Below are positions 1-11,100 of a DNA stretch of 64,000 nt, in pieces (the first letter of the stretch is position 1; each line of letters begins with the position of its first letter). The notes beneath the pieces were generated by a model. The model had not been told where the DNA came from. It did not search any database and saw nothing but the letters and a program-made list of their open reading frames with translations. Origin of the DNA: Sphaerosporella brunnea (Eukaryota; Ascomycota; Pezizomycetes; Pezizales; Pyronemataceae). A program made the position numbers and the translations under genes. The stretch covers positions 1-64,000 of the forward strand of contig VXIS01000222.1 in assembly GCA_008704415.1 (NCBI GenBank). The letters run 5' to 3'.

Positions 1-613
1 GGGAGCACCTGTGACAAGACTTGATAAGTACCAAAGTCACTTCGGTAATTGGTCATCACGTCATAGCTACTGCGGCACTTCAATAGGGCATTCTAGGCGT
101 CAAAGCTTACGCGTTCAATCACGCCATAGCTGCAGAAGAGTGTCCGAGTTGGAGTGGGGGTTATCTATAATCCCTGGCTAGTCAAAGAAGCTCGGTACCC
201 TTACGTGGCAATCGGGGCAATTGTTCGTCCGAGGATTGGAAATCAACTTTGAGGCTCAAAGGCGAATCCGTCAGGATATAACCCGCGAGATTTCCCTCGA
301 GTTGAGAGACCACCAGAGTTAGCAGACATCATCGTTAGGATATTGTGAGGTTCAGCCTTAACAATATTGTCGTTTACACAATCTATATTCGTTTCGAAAT
401 CTTTATTCTATTTTCCCTTCGGTACGAATATACTCGTACCATTAGCGAATCTTTACCGATCCCGTATTTGAAAGCTCTTCGCCCAACAAGTGTCTTTTCC
501 TTAGAAAAGGATTACTGTTTGGCCTATCTTCCTTGTACGCGGTTTAGTGAACCTAGTGGTTTTACAGGGAGCGTTCGGGGGGTGGCCTTATAGGCCTACT
601 GACTGATTCTTGG
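1..613. other. No gene recognised upstream of LINE fragment
   Basis: No long open frame, known motif or repeat was recognised. Part of it may be decayed LINE sequence or the old insertion target, because the LINE-like frame becomes recognisable only near position 690. Confidence 0.4.
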
Positions 614-1855
614 ATGTCGATACTATTCAATGATTACAAATGTACCATTTTTGTACCAAAATCCCATTGTCATAGTTTGGGGTGTGACACCGGCAAGGCC
701 TTTGGCGAAGGCGCGCCAAAAATCCAACCGACAAACATCATGGGCAAGCTTGCAATGGAGATCCCTGGACGCCCAACGATCATAGAGCCTACCCAACCAG
801 GTCTCCGACATCCCACGGGCCACGTTATCATCGAGGAAGACGAAACCACGGCTGCCCTGACGGCTGCGTCACTTGAACAGCCCACAGAGAATCACATGGC
901 GATCTACTCGGACGGATCACGCTTAGAAGACGGCCATTGTGGCTTTGGCGCAGTTGCACGTACCAGCATGACCATCAAAGAATGGTGCCGAAACAGTGGC
1001 TACATAGGCGACAATAAGGAAGCCTACGATGCAGAGCTCTTTGGCATCGCGGCTGGCCTAGAGTTGGCATCACGAAGCACCCACGTCAGGTCCCGACTCC
1101 GACAAGAGACCCCTCCAGACGCGTCGGGCACTGTCTACATCTTTGTGGACGCTCAGGCGGCTCTCAAGCGTCTGAGACACGGCGACCCAGGGGCAGGCCA
1201 ATGGCTGCTACCACACATCCGCCGAGCTGAAACCGAACTGCTTCTGCTCGGATGGACCACCGAATACAGATGGGTGCCAGGACATGAAGGCATCCCCGGC
1301 AACGAGATGGCCGACCAGGCCGCCAAAGCCGCTGCGAGAGATCGGCTGGACAGGCCACACACAATCACGGTCACCTCACTGGCACACATCGGGCGTCTAG
1401 TTACCGACGCCAGATCCAAGGATAGGAATGCATGGCTTAGCCGACAGATCAAGGCTAAAGCCTACTACAAACGAAAGGCGAAATGGGACAAAACTGCGGC
1501 TAAGGCCCCGAAGGCACTGGCGTCCTGGTACTTCCAGCTCCGTCTCAATAAGGCACCCACAGCCCCATACCTGATGTGGACAGGCCGTCGGATGGACGAC
1601 AGATGTTGGTGGTGCCGTAAAGCCCCCAAACAGACGAGGGAACACCTCATGAAGAGGTGCGCCAAGTGGCAGAAAGAGCAGGATGTCCTATGGAGGGCTA
1701 TAGGTCTGGCGACGAAAGTAGGAGACAAGGAGGGATGGAAGAGGACCTCCACCCCTGTGGCCAGAGTCCTGGCAGACGCAAGATGTACAGAAGCCGTCCT
1801 GGGCTTCTTGGCTAGCACGCATGTAGGCAAGTGGCCAGAGAGGCCACAAGTATGA
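614..1855 (+). CDS. 3' part of a Tad1-like LINE ORF2: RNase H and CCHC knuckle
   Basis: The open frame of 413 codons holds a ribonuclease H domain (about residues 95-245). Its visible catalytic set is Asp100 in YSDGS, Glu141 in AYDAE, Asp179 in FVDAQ, His224 in WVPGHEG and Asp234. A C-terminal zinc knuckle follows, Cys331-X2-Cys334-X9-His344-X4-Cys349. RNase H followed by such a knuckle is the usual C-terminus of ORF2 in fungal non-LTR retrotransposons of the Tad1/I type, where RNase H removes the RNA strand during target-primed reverse transcription. Endonuclease and reverse transcriptase are absent, so this is a 5'-truncated copy, as LINEs usually are. The first ~25 codons do not look like the family, so the ATG at 614 is probably accidental. 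The remaining frame has no stop or frameshift, which suggests a young insertion or retained function. Confidence 0.8.
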   Translation: MSILFNDYKCTIFVPKSHCHSLGCDTGKAFGEGAPKIQPTNIMGKLAMEIPGRPTIIEPTQPGLRHPTGHVIIEEDETTAALTAASLEQPTENHMAIYSDGSRLEDGHCGFGAVARTSMTIKEWCRNSGYIGDNKEAYDAELFGIAAGLELASRSTHVRSRLRQETPPDASGTVYIFVDAQAALKRLRHGDPGAGQWLLPHIRRAETELLLLGWTTEYRWVPGHEGIPGNEMADQAAKAAARDRLDRPHTITVTSLAHIGRLVTDARSKDRNAWLSRQIKAKAYYKRKAKWDKTAAKAPKALASWYFQLRLNKAPTAPYLMWTGRRMDDRCWWCRKAPKQTREHLMKRCAKWQKEQDVLWRAIGLATKVGDKEGWKRTSTPVARVLADARCTEAVLGFLASTHVGKWPERPQV

Positions 1856-2056
1856 TTAGCATCCTTTCACGTTTTCCTTTTGGTTACCTCTCCTTTCGTC
1901 TTCCCTTTGTCCTACTTACCAAACACGAGTTTCCTTGGTGCGTCCGTTAAATCACGCCCGTCTGTGGACACCTGAGGTCCAAGGGCAGATTTATGTACAT
2001 AGCCCCATGTCATGGCCGCAAGCGGCCGAATACAGGATGATTAAAACAAAAACAAA

Positions 2057-2160
2057 CGTTTGACTTTCGCTTGACTTACGCTTGACTTTCGTTTGACTTT
2101 CGCTTGACTTTCGCTTGACTTTCGCTTGACTTTCGTTTGACTTTTGCTTGACTTTCGTTT
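2057..2160. repeat. 11-bp minisatellite, about 9 copies
   Basis: Tandem units of the form CGTTTGACTTT / CGCTTGACTTT (period 11) start just after an A-rich stretch (2041-2056) that follows the LINE stop codon by about 200 bp. It could be the 3' tail of the LINE, since some LINEs end in short tandem repeats, or an independent minisatellite. Confidence 0.85.
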
Positions 2161-2165
2161 ATTTT

Positions 2166-2796
2166 GGTTAACTCTCATTAATATTGCATTCAATTCAAAT
2201 GTTTACATAATCAGGCACTGTAAAAAAGACCCTCGCCGTTTAACATCATCCCACTGTTCAACCGCCTTCTAGCCAATAGCTAATCATAGCCAACGGCTGT
2301 CGAAATGTTTAGAAAGAACTGTCAATTAATTAACAAGTGTCAGTATTTAGCTGACTAAGTGGCTTGCGGATGGGAGATGTGGAACAAACATATCGTATGC
2401 GTAAAGGTATGTGCGCCATTAGCTAGCACAATATCGATGAAAGCAAAACCTACCAGTGATAGCCCACGCGGCTCATAGCATCTATTCCCACTGGCCTCAA
2501 CTGGCGTACTGCCAGATGTTCGGAAATGAAGGCTGAGAGTGGAGAGGGAACAGAAGCGGGGCGAGCGGCGCCAGTGGAGCGAACGGTGGGGGTGCAGCGA
2601 GCATCGCCTGTCACGACATCTTGGCCTGATCGAGGAAAGGGAGGGGTGATCGTCTAAAAAAGAAGCAGGCGGGCGCAATGATGGCGGTGGTGGAAGCGAG
2701 GATGGTGGAAGGAAAGGTGAAGAAAGAGAAAAAGAAGGAGGAAGAGTTAAAGGTGGAGGTTGAGCAGAAGAATTAAACGCTGGCATTTAATATTAC
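2166..2796. other. Intergenic, nothing recognised
   Basis: No gene or repeat seen, apart from a purine/pyrimidine-biased stretch (about 2580-2780) that gives low-complexity frames. Confidence 0.4.
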
Positions 2797-2964
2797 CTTT
2801 TTTTTACTGTTTGACACGATGAATTAAACCGGCGTCAAACGACGTGGCTGTCCCGATCAAACACTTTTATCGTTTGACCAAAAGAAATAAACGGCCGTCA
2901 AACGATGCGGCCCCCATTACACACTTTTATTGTTTAACACGCAGAAATAAACAGGAGTCAAACG
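2797..2964. repeat. 60-bp tandem repeat, three diverged copies
   Basis: The motif CTTTTAT recurs at 2864 and 2924, exactly 60 bp apart, and a further diverged copy precedes them from about 2804. The best unit contains CGTTTGAC and its inverted complement GTCAAACG separated by 18 bp, so each repeat can fold or be bound symmetrically. The same GTTTGAC word builds the 11-bp minisatellite 700 bp upstream. Confidence 0.75.
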
Positions 2965-3555
2965 CAAAGTTCGTTTGAGTTTGGGTACTACCATACAAAC
3001 GGCTGTACCATAGAGGTAGAATGCGATTATGATCAAAATTAAATCAATCCGATCGTAAATTTAACGAGGCTAGGAATGTCATACGATGATGAATCAACAA
3101 TGCTTGCTCTGTATACAAAATCCATAACCGGCATGCAGCCAAACAGTGACAGTGATCAGCAGGCCATGTGCTCATGAAAGGGGCTTGGGCGGTGCCTAAG
3201 TCGTAACCTATAGTAGCACACCTCTACCAGTATGCGTGCCCGCCAGTAAGGTTGTGGAGCCGCAAGCACCTCAGGATCATTTACTCGGCCCAAAAGCCAA
3301 GTAATTCTCTTCTCTGGATGGTTTCCTTATCCTGTAGGTTTTTTTTTACACAGGCGGCCGAGTGCTAAGGTCAGTTTTGCAAGCGGAATGAGCGCAAAAT
3401 TCTTACCATTCGCTCGGGTATCCAAACGAGCATAGAGTAGAGGGAAGGAACGACCGATGTACATAGGGGAATTATGTTTTATTATTGGACTTACGTTTCT
3501 GTGACTCGCAAGAAAATAAATCAAAAACACCCAGCCGCGCAATTTGGACACGGTA
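2965..3555. other. Intergenic, nothing recognised
   Basis: No coding region or clear repeat was found. Confidence 0.4.
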
Positions 3556-4076
3556 AGCTGAAATGCTGGCTGGCTGGAAATGAGGTCATGTCGAGTTGAG
3601 TTTATTGGCCCCAGGCAACGTGATTTTTCCATCCAGCATCGAAAAATCTGGCTTGCTGGGCGACGAAGAAGTCAGAGAACGATATTTTCGGGTGACCACA
3701 AACTTTACTCAGCAAAAAGCTCTCCCCATACCGCGTGCGACGCGATACCATCGTTCCCGTCGCTGCCCATGCCTTCCGTCATGGTTATGAGACATGTCTC
3801 TTCCCCTGCATCACTGCCATTCCACGGATTATCAGAAGAGCACGGATAGGGAAAATTTTTATATCTGCACAAACGCGGCGGAAAATTTTGAGGCTGTAGT
3901 TCGAAGTAGCGACAGTGAAGAAGACGGTGATGCTGGTGGCTTAGGGTTATGACTGCGACGTCACCCAGCCAGCCAGCAAGTTTGCACAAAAGGTCCCTCA
4001 AAGTCTGCAGCCTGGCTGGAGCTTCCTATTGGCTCTTTTGCGACACTCGATTTCCAGCCAGTCGGCCTTCTCAGCC
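3556..4076. mobile_element. Putative TA-flanked inverted-repeat element (MITE), 521 bp
   Basis: The ends are imperfect inverted repeats of about 26 bp, sharing the block CTGGCTGGAAAT. TA dinucleotides sit directly outside both ends (3554-3555 and 4077-4078). There is no transposase frame inside. TA target duplication points to a Tc1/mariner/pogo-type transposase acting in trans. The inverted repeats are more diverged than in the other elements of this window, so this is the weakest of the set. Confidence 0.5.
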
Positions 4077-4490
4077 TATGTACCGTGAGTACCACTAGAG
4101 TAGTTTGTAATTGTACGTGCGGTGTAGACGGTGGACGACAGTAGGTATACGGTATAAAAGAGAGGAGATGGTTGTTATTCCGCTATCTACAGTCCCCCGG
4201 GGGTATCAATACCCCCGGTGGCAAACTATCTACGTTTTCCTTTTCCTTTTCTTTGAGAATCTTCACCTTTTCTTTGGCGCCTCCGTGACCCGTCGGCGCC
4301 ACCCTAAGCCACAACCAAGCCACAACCACATAGCTGGAAACCAGAGTAGTCACGTGCCGTTATGACTAACCAATGCCAAGCCTAAACAGGTGCGCCATGA
4401 ACCGTCCCCCTAACCCTGGAGTAACGCACCGTGACAATACCACTACATATACCACCCCCTACACGGCTACCGCTAGCACTACCAGCCATA

Positions 4491-5828
4491 ATGAAGCGGA
4501 AAGCTCCTGATGTGCCCGACACCAGCGATCATATGCGCGTTGCTCCAGACGCGCCCGCTCACGCAGCTACCCCTTCCGACTCGCCTTCCGCGACTGCGCT
4601 CACCAGACTTAATGTCTCCGTGATGTCCATGTTCAAGGCCGCACTTGCGAAAGACCCCACTGCGGATTTGCAGAGCCTATTTGAACGGTACGCAACTGAG
4701 TACCCGGGACGACGCGCGAAGGCTCTCACGCGTTCCTCTCGTCCGCCGAAAGGACAGCAACCCCCGCCCTCCGGCAATGATTGCCAGTCATCGAGCTCCA
4801 TCGATGGGCCGCCGCCGCAGTCTGTTCCCGCCTTGCCGTCATTCAGTTCAACTGCTTTTCGCGACCCTAACAAACCGCGCCTTTCGTCTGTTCAGAGGCG
4901 CATTCTGAATCTATCGGACGGCCCATATGCAGTTGCGCGCGAGTTCGACGCAGAACTTATATCGCTGCTGAAACTCGATAGCGGCGCAGGCACGACGTTG
5001 TCGGATGATGTTGTGAAGCGGCTGTCGACAATTCTGTGTGATGCGGAGGTACTGGGGTCGCAACCGCACGGCCGCTTCGTCCTGCGACTGTCCCAGGTGT
5101 CCGTGGTCAAAATCGGCAATAACCTGGAGCCGGCGGAAGCGGAGATACTGGATTTCGTCCGCACTTCGGTACCGGATGTTCCCGTGCCGGTTTGCCAAGG
5201 CATACTGTCCAACGGCAGGATCTCCCTGATGTTTCTGTCCGCCATACCCGGCCAGTGTCTCTCGTCTTTGTGGCCGCAACTCTCTCACGATGAGAAAAAG
5301 CAAGTGCAGCAGCAACTGGGTGGCGTCATGCAGCGTATTCGACATATACCCACTGCGGTCACGGAGCTCGGCTGGTGCGGGTACGCCAAAGACTGCCGGC
5401 GCAACACACGAAAAATCACCGGCACGGCCTCGGAGCAAGACTTCAACGACAACCTCATCCGACCGCTGCTGCCCACCATCAACGGTTCCTACCGCGACTT
5501 GATCCGTTCCAAGCTGCGTGACTGCCACCGTATCGTTTTTACGCATGCGGATCTACACCCGCGCAACATCATAGTCCAACGCTGCATTGGGGGGGATGGA
5601 GCGGGCAAGGCTGAGTTACGGCTGGCTGGTATAGTGGATTGGGAACTTGCTGGATGGTACCCGGAGTACTGGGAGTACGTCAAGGCACTCAACACCCTAC
5701 CCGCCCACTGCAACGATGCCGACGTTGCTCTCGCTGATTGGTGGCGTTATTTACCTGCAGAGATCGCAGCTGGGTATGACGCCGAGTGGGCGCTGGATCA
5801 GATCCTGGAGAGGGTTCTCGCCGAGTGA
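4491..5828 (+). CDS. Aminoglycoside phosphotransferase (APH)/kinase-like family protein
   Basis: The single-exon frame gives 445 residues from the first ATG. The frame is open upstream but offers only a GTG, unusable in a fungus. Residues 1-150 are Pro/Ser-rich and probably disordered. The kinase-like fold follows: a beta-strand Lys in SVVKIG (about 204-209) for ATP, the catalytic-loop pattern HADLHPRN (about 352-359) with its Asp base and Asn, and a metal-binding Asp in IVDWE (about 381-385), then WYPEYWEY. This is the usual arrangement of the large fungal APH-fold family, which is related to protein kinases but phosphorylates mostly unknown small molecules. All key residues are present, so it is probably active; the substrate cannot be told. 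A candidate inverted-repeat element ends 414 bp upstream of the start. Confidence 0.85.
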   Translation: MKRKAPDVPDTSDHMRVAPDAPAHAATPSDSPSATALTRLNVSVMSMFKAALAKDPTADLQSLFERYATEYPGRRAKALTRSSRPPKGQQPPPSGNDCQSSSSIDGPPPQSVPALPSFSSTAFRDPNKPRLSSVQRRILNLSDGPYAVAREFDAELISLLKLDSGAGTTLSDDVVKRLSTILCDAEVLGSQPHGRFVLRLSQVSVVKIGNNLEPAEAEILDFVRTSVPDVPVPVCQGILSNGRISLMFLSAIPGQCLSSLWPQLSHDEKKQVQQQLGGVMQRIRHIPTAVTELGWCGYAKDCRRNTRKITGTASEQDFNDNLIRPLLPTINGSYRDLIRSKLRDCHRIVFTHADLHPRNIIVQRCIGGDGAGKAELRLAGIVDWELAGWYPEYWEYVKALNTLPAHCNDADVALADWWRYLPAEIAAGYDAEWALDQILERVLAE

Positions 5829-7080
5829 CGCGATGTGGGCTTTGGCTGTCGAGATAACTGTTCGGATATGCCGTTGTAGCGGTTAAGTGTTTGAATACCA
5901 CACTCGAGGAATTCTTTCGTTTGCAGGCCCGTTCGGGGAGCCCTAGGTGGCCATAAAGCAGGACGGGTGTCTCAGAATGCCAGCCAAATATGTATCTAAA
6001 GGTCGCTGGTTCTCGAATTTTACGAACAATCGCTGCTGTGACACTCACTAGGCTTGAATAACTGATCTTCGTTCGATACTGCCTACGTTTGGTAGGGATA
6101 TTGATACCCAGAATTACTGTTTCACAACCACGCCAGCAGTCCAATCTCATATAATAAGCAATCCACATCCACATCCCCTACATAAAAACGCAGAAGCCTA
6201 CACCGCTATGTTTTGGCTCGGCTCAATATCCTGACCGATTGCCTTGACAAGCCTTCCAGACACGACGACAACGCCACGGTGGCCGCATCGATCGCAACCT
6301 GTTTGAAACTTACGGTCACCAAGTTTATGTGGCGGATGGCGGGAGAAGTAGGACATACCTACCTAGTGACAAATGGTGATCAGAAAAATAACGGTCGCTC
6401 CTCTGCGACCGTGACAAAAACCGGTTTCTCTACTGACTGTACGGCCTTTTGGGACGGGTGACATACGTACCTCGCCATGCTCTCTACAGCATGGGGAGAT
6501 GGACAACAAAAGACAAAAACAATTCTCACCCTCGCTCCCACCCACTCACATTGGAGCTCTGTGCTTATCGGGCCGGCGCGTCTATACTTAAGGGGCACAC
6601 CACGGATGCAATCGCAACAAACATGGTCTCAATCCAACTTATAAGTGAACACCCGCGTGGTAACGACCCGGCAAACCATCACTGTCACGCATCGTGATGA
6701 GAGTAGATACAAAACTGTAGAGTCTCGCCTTACTGACACCACCACCCACACTTTACAGCCCCAGCGGATGTATAGGATATCTTTGTTGCGGCCCGGAGGG
6801 CCTTGTGGAGCGGAGCCGCGTATGGGCCGAGTGCTGGGTTGTGAGTCGGGGAGGGTTTACCTCCCCGGAAAGTTCTAGCTAGTCAGATATACACACAACA
6901 CCACATGTAGGAGGTGCGGTGGTAGGTGGTTAAACGTGTGTTGTCTGTCTGAAGCCGCGACGTACTATTTACAAGATGAACCCAACCCGACTCGCGACAT
7001 CCCCCATCACTCTGAATCCAACCCTACACACAAACGTTCCGCTAGCAGCAGACCTATTAAGTTTCTATCTCTATCTACTA
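5829..7080. other. Intergenic; only a short hairpin seen
   Basis: No gene recognised. A perfect 8-bp stem with a 6-nt loop lies at 6391-6412 (ACGGTCGC and its complement). The frames in this stretch are short and lack family features. Confidence 0.4.
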
Positions 7081-7728
7081 CTAGTTTCCAAATCTCGTAC
7101 CTATAGTAGCTAGCAATACGGTCGCACTTGGTATAAACTCTATTACCACGCGCCCCCCGTAACATTTCGGAAGGTTGGACATAATATAAAAGATCCGCCA
7201 TTCGTCCGTGACAGTGATGCTGCAGATTGCGAGGTCGCTGATGATCTTATCCTGCGCGGAAATCCACTCGCTGACTGAGGGGAAGTCTTGTAGCTTGCAT
7301 GTCGCCAGCTTTTGTTGTTCGTGCTTCCCGTCAAGCTTGATAACCTCTTCAAAATCCGCCTTGATTGTGTCCCAGAGGACCTTGGGGTCGTCAAATTTGG
7401 AATCGCGGTATCTTTGACGAATGCTGGCTTCCAAGGCACGACAGATGGTTCCGCACGCCTTCGTCTTCTTGTCTTCGTACTGATCCTGTGCCGTCTCAAA
7501 CTTTTTCGTATCTCTGCAGTACTTTTCATCGTTGGTTGAGTTGGAGGACTTTGGTGGTTCTACAGGAACTCGTTCGGTACCGTTAACAAGACGCCAAAGA
7601 CCGAGTTGCTTTGGAGCGTCCTGCATTTCGAGAACCCAGGAGCGGTAATTATGCTCATTGAGCTTAGTGACCGTGGTAGCGATGGTGTTTTTGTGGCTCG
7701 GGTGGATGAGCTTGAGCAACGGACTCAA
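7081..7728 (-). pseudogene. Ty1/copia gag fragment (UBN2-like)
   Basis: The minus-strand frame reads like the N-terminal half of copia-type Gag. LNEHNYRSWVLEM near the start matches the family's 'N-Y-x-x-W' opening, and a helical block of the kind that ends in 'L-x-x-x-W' peptides follows (VLWDTIKADFE). No ATG exists at the start of the similarity; the frame is open further upstream without one. The frame ends after about 215 codons, before any zinc knuckle, protease or integrase. It is a truncated relic. The sequence on its 5' side (above 7729) contains a TATA-like TATAAA on the minus strand near 7845 and may be the rest of an LTR, but I cannot delimit one. Confidence 0.7.
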
Positions 7729-8149
7729 AGGGCTTGTGTAAATTGAATAAAAGTGCTCAGTTAGAAGAGCAAAGGGCTCATAACCTGTTGAGAGAAACGA
7801 TTGATTGTTTAACTCCCCGGAGTGGGAGCTTCGGGGTGTTTATATACATCAAGTCGGCCAAAAGGCGCGTGTGCAAGAAAGGAAAGAACTATCGGAAGAG
7901 AAAGGAACAGACGGAAGGACGGAAGGGAAAAGATAGGAGAAAGGAAAAACAACGGGCGCCGGCGGGCGCTGTCCTTCATGTAATTTCCGTTTCCAACAGA
8001 TTTAAGGATCTAGGACTTACAGAAGGCCAGTTGAACCTTCGCTTTACCCATTAGCGCAAGCCGGCCGCTTCCTGACTCCAGCTACTCCAAATTCTGACCC
8101 AGTGTCAAGGCAAAAGAAATATAAAGGAAATAAATGCTCAGACAGGCTC
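7729..8149. other. Flank of copia relic; 3' region of NLR gene
   Basis: A Lys/Arg-rich plus-strand frame here is purine-rich low complexity and is not taken as a gene. Part of the stretch is probably decayed copia LTR/leader. Confidence 0.35.
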
Positions 8150-11100
8150 TCAGTTATTATGAAGGATCTGTGTAACTTCTCCACGTTCCTCGTGCTCCTC
8201 GAGCCACGAGCTACCCTCGAACACACGTTTCAGCCTCTCCACTTCCTCCGGCAGATCCGTGATGATGTACAACCTCTTCAGATGGAAAAACGTAACTTCA
8301 CACTCAACGTGATCGATCCCCATGATCACGACGAAACCTTCCACCGCTTCCTCGAGGAGCTGCTTGGCCTCCAGATACCTTTCCTGGATGACATAAGCCA
8401 GGGCAAGACTTCGAAGGCAAATCAACGTGAACGCATGATTCCGACCAACATTTTTCTCGAATCCCACGATGGCTTTGACGAAAAGATCTTCCGCCTCGGC
8501 AAGGAGCTTAGCCTTGGTGTCTTCAGCGGTCTCCGGCGCATCGTACTTTTTGAGGCAGACCTCGGCGACCATGTACATGGTCCAGAGCGTTTCGTTATGG
8601 TCTTCCCCCCAGAAAATCCCTCTTTCCCTGAGCACTACTCTCCACAGCTTCTCGGCCTCATCGAGACGTCCCTGGTCTCGGAAGTCGCGGGCAAGGTCAA
8701 ACATCGAGCCGAGGGTCTCTGGATGTTTGGGACCAAGCATTTTATTGCGTAAGTCGAATGCGCGCTGATTCCACGCTTCGGCTTCTTTGGATCTCCGCGT
8801 ACATTTGAACACGTAGCCCAGTGTACTCATCGCCTTCATCACAGCCGGGTCGTTATTGCCGAACGCTTTCTTGGCCACCTCGACGGCCTGCTCTCCCAGC
8901 TCGACGGCATAGGGGAGACCGTTCTTGTCGTCTCGTCCGCGGTGGATGAAGTATCCGGTGGTGCGCTCCATCATCATGGCGAGAGGCTTGCTATCGTCGA
9001 CGCCGCAGTCCCTCGCGAGCCTGATGCCGGACAGGATGTGGGGGAGGTACTCGTCGTTTTTGTCCCAGTTTGTGAATTCGGCGGTCCAATGGAATGGAAT
9101 CCGATCGTATGCTGCCCAGATGAGAGCCACAGCCTCGCTTGCCCATCGCTTGCGATCCTCGGCGGTGAGTCGCAGCCGCGATATCAAGTGGAACAGATCG
9201 TGCATCCAGATCTTCTTTTTCTCGCCGACGCGGCGGATCAGGGATACGGACTTGAGCTGGGCGAGTGTGGCTTCCAGGCTCATTTTGTTTCGCAGCACCG
9301 CTTGGAGTTCTTTATCGGTGGTGCCGGCGGCGCCTTCCATGAGGATCGAGAGTGGGATCCCTTCGGGGTCGCAGAAGGCGAATAGGCAGACTAGTTTTCC
9401 GGCGTTGGGGAACTTTCCTTCCAGGGAGCCGAGTGCCCTGTCGAAGGTGTGCATTACTGATGCCGAGGACGACGAGTGTACTTCGTTCCAGGAGAGGGCC
9501 TGAGAAGTGAAGTGAGCTTTGGGGCGCCGCGGCCACGAATATCAGTGCGGCGATCGGTTTCTCACCTGAGATTGATCGCCTAGATACATCTCGCGGTACT
9601 CCTCCAAGCTGCACTCCATAATCCTCGCGTGGGCGGCAACCTGGTCGATCGCGAGCGGCAGGTTCCCCATATCCTTCACGATCTCGGCCGCAAGGCTGGC
9701 ATCATTCGGCCTATTCTCGGTACCAGGACCAAGAACACGAAGGAACAACGCGCAGCTCTCCTCCGGATCCATCTCCTTCAACTCGACGACACAGTTGAAA
9801 TCACCACACAAGTGCACTGCCGCACCCGACTTTCGTGTAGTGAAGAGAATGCACCCATTAGGTCCCTCCGGGATGAATTCCAGAACCGCCTTATAGTCGT
9901 CGGCGTCAACATTGTCCATGACCAGCAGCCAACGACGAGTCGTATCTTCGGAAGTTAGCCATTTTTTGACGGCTTGCACTTTCACGTGCTGCGGCTCCGA
10001 TCTGGACTTCTCCGGGAGATCGAGCAGTTCCGCGATTTCCTGGAACCCGTTGCTCAATTTCTCGTAGCTGGCTCCCGACACCCAGAATATGTTGTCGAAT
10101 TGGTGCTTGTTCGTCGCCGCGAAGCGCAAGGCCAGCTGCGTCTTCCCCACGCCAGGCATGCCGTAAACAGCTGCGCGCTTTTGCGACGAAGGTGCGGGCG
10201 CCAGCAGGTGGCCGAGCAGATCGCATTGGGCTTCCCGACCGGTGAAGAATGGACTCAGCAGACCGGGGAGACTATATATGCCTTCGATGCGCCGCGACGT
10301 GTGAACATCTCGCTGGAGAGTGATCTTGAGTTGCATTTCTGGCCGATTTGTCAATAAAAATTGCAGAAACGGGGCTTAATTAAGGGAGGAAAGAGACGTG
10401 CCTTCACGGAAGCGGTGCTGCTCGTCGCGCTCACGGAGAAGGGCTGGTATTAAAGTCATTTAGACGATGTTTCGTGAAAACGCAATAGGTAGCAGCTGCT
10501 GTAAGTACTGTACCTTCTCGGAACTGCTCTTGCTTTTCCCACTCGATTTTCTGCGCTGTTTTATACACAGCAATACCGAATTATCAGCCCAGATTTTCCC
10601 CGCTTCGGCTCCGCCACGAACTCCGCCCTTTTGGGGGCATTGGAAAGACATGCTGCCCTACTGTTTCGGGCTCAGATACTGCCGATCTCAATGGGCTTCG
10701 CCACAACGACATGCAGATGATCCGCGCCACAAATGTAAAGTATTGGCAACAAATCTTCCCAGGAGTAGTTGGAACAGCCAACACAGCCGCCATCGTCGAA
10801 ACAAACAAGGTCAAACCTTTCTGGAAAGAATTGGCATCAATCATGTGTGCCGCCATGGCCATCCTGTCCGCCTCGTCGGCATGGGCTTTCAACCGCGCCG
10901 TTAAACCCCCCATCTCCTTGCTGAGGACTTGCCATAATGAACGACCGAGGGTTTCTTTTCGGCACAGCCCCAGTTAGAGATATGGGGATTTTCGACCGCA
11001 CACTTTTTAGTCGGGGATCGGGCAGAGGGAACTTACTGAGTAGAGGCGAATCGTAGAGTTTGATGGCAGTGATACAGAAGTCCACGATGTCCCTATAAAT

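Noticed and set aside
3941..3950. Telomere-like TTAGGG
   Set aside because: Only single scattered occurrences are present in the window, without any tandem TTAGGG array.
4431..4490. Upstream extension of the APH-like gene
   Set aside because: The extended frame begins with GTG; the first ATG in frame is at 4491.
4892..5546. Minus-strand frames of 117-211 codons under the APH-like gene
   Set aside because: They are antisense shadows of a gene with clear kinase-fold motifs.
7734..8054. Lys/Arg-rich 106-codon frame
   Set aside because: It arises from purine-rich DNA beside a copia relic, with no domain and no supporting context.
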